Source of the DNA: an uncultured Clostridia bacterium
Lineage (GTDB): Bacteria > Bacillota > Clostridia > TANB77 > CAG-508
Assembly (NCBI GenBank): GCA_948663505.1
Contig: CAPNAQ010000039.1
Span: 1 to 13,279 of the forward strand
DNA length: 13,279 nucleotides
Direction of reading: 5' to 3'
The notes under the pieces are model-generated. The model was not told the origin of the DNA. It worked only from the letters and a program-made list of their open reading frames with translations, and did not search any database. Below are positions 13,236 through 13,279 of this stretch, in pieces. Every line of letters starts with the position of its first letter. Within the stretch, counting starts at the first letter, position 1. The position numbers and the translations under genes were made by a program.

Positions 13236-13279
13236 AGAAAAATAAAAGTAAAAAAATGAAGTAAAAAATTCTACATAAA

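Overview
This very AT-rich window has every recognisable gene on the + strand. Shine-Dalgarno sites are strong (GGAGG or AGGAG type), starts are ATG with some TTG, and TAA, TAG and TGA all read as stops. That suggests a low-GC Bacillota, most likely a Clostridia-type anaerobe. No rRNA, tRNA, CRISPR array, transposase or integrase is visible. The gene content looks like an accessory region: restriction-modification, regulators, surface proteins and small orphan genes.

Layout. (1) 1-1020: the tail of an unknown gene, a probably broken small cysteine-motif gene (71-365), and a Cro/C1-type regulator (555-941) whose upstream region has four alternating CAACTA/TAGTTG half-sites. (2) 1081-2860: an ECF-like sigma factor and, one base later, a single-pass membrane protein that is probably its anti-sigma partner, closed by two hairpins. 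(3) 2866-6864: a type III restriction-modification operon, mod then res, with overlapping genes, an extended -10 promoter and a perfect 22-bp dyad in the leader. Both genes are interrupted by a single +1 frameshift, and at both sites the zero-frame codon is CGG. These are the only two in-frame CGG codons I found in the window. (4) 6916-10300: a Nudix hydrolase, an AAA_14/DUF4143 ATPase behind two tandem near-identical promoter-operator repeats, a membrane-anchored DUF4362 protein and a four-helix membrane protein. This block is bracketed by two 55-nt direct repeats (52/55 identical), each forming a hairpin. (5) 10343-12330: an ECF-type promoter driving one long ORF in which an ECF sigma factor is fused in frame to a transmembrane segment and an extracytoplasmic region ending in a PepSY-like domain. 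An internal Shine-Dalgarno plus ATG sits at the fusion joint, and a 21-codon remnant of a related C terminus follows. (6) 12407-13279: two small, possibly paralogous genes of unknown function, then a hairpin and the start of what may be its repeat.

How the genes may work together. Two sigma/membrane-regulator modules, one split and one fused, suggest envelope or extracellular signal responses. The type III system would be a DNA defence system if its frameshifts are recoded or are sequence errors, and a recently inactivated one if they are real. The most interesting signals are the shared CGG frameshift context, the fused sigma/membrane protein with its internal start, and the repeat-bracketed four-gene block.
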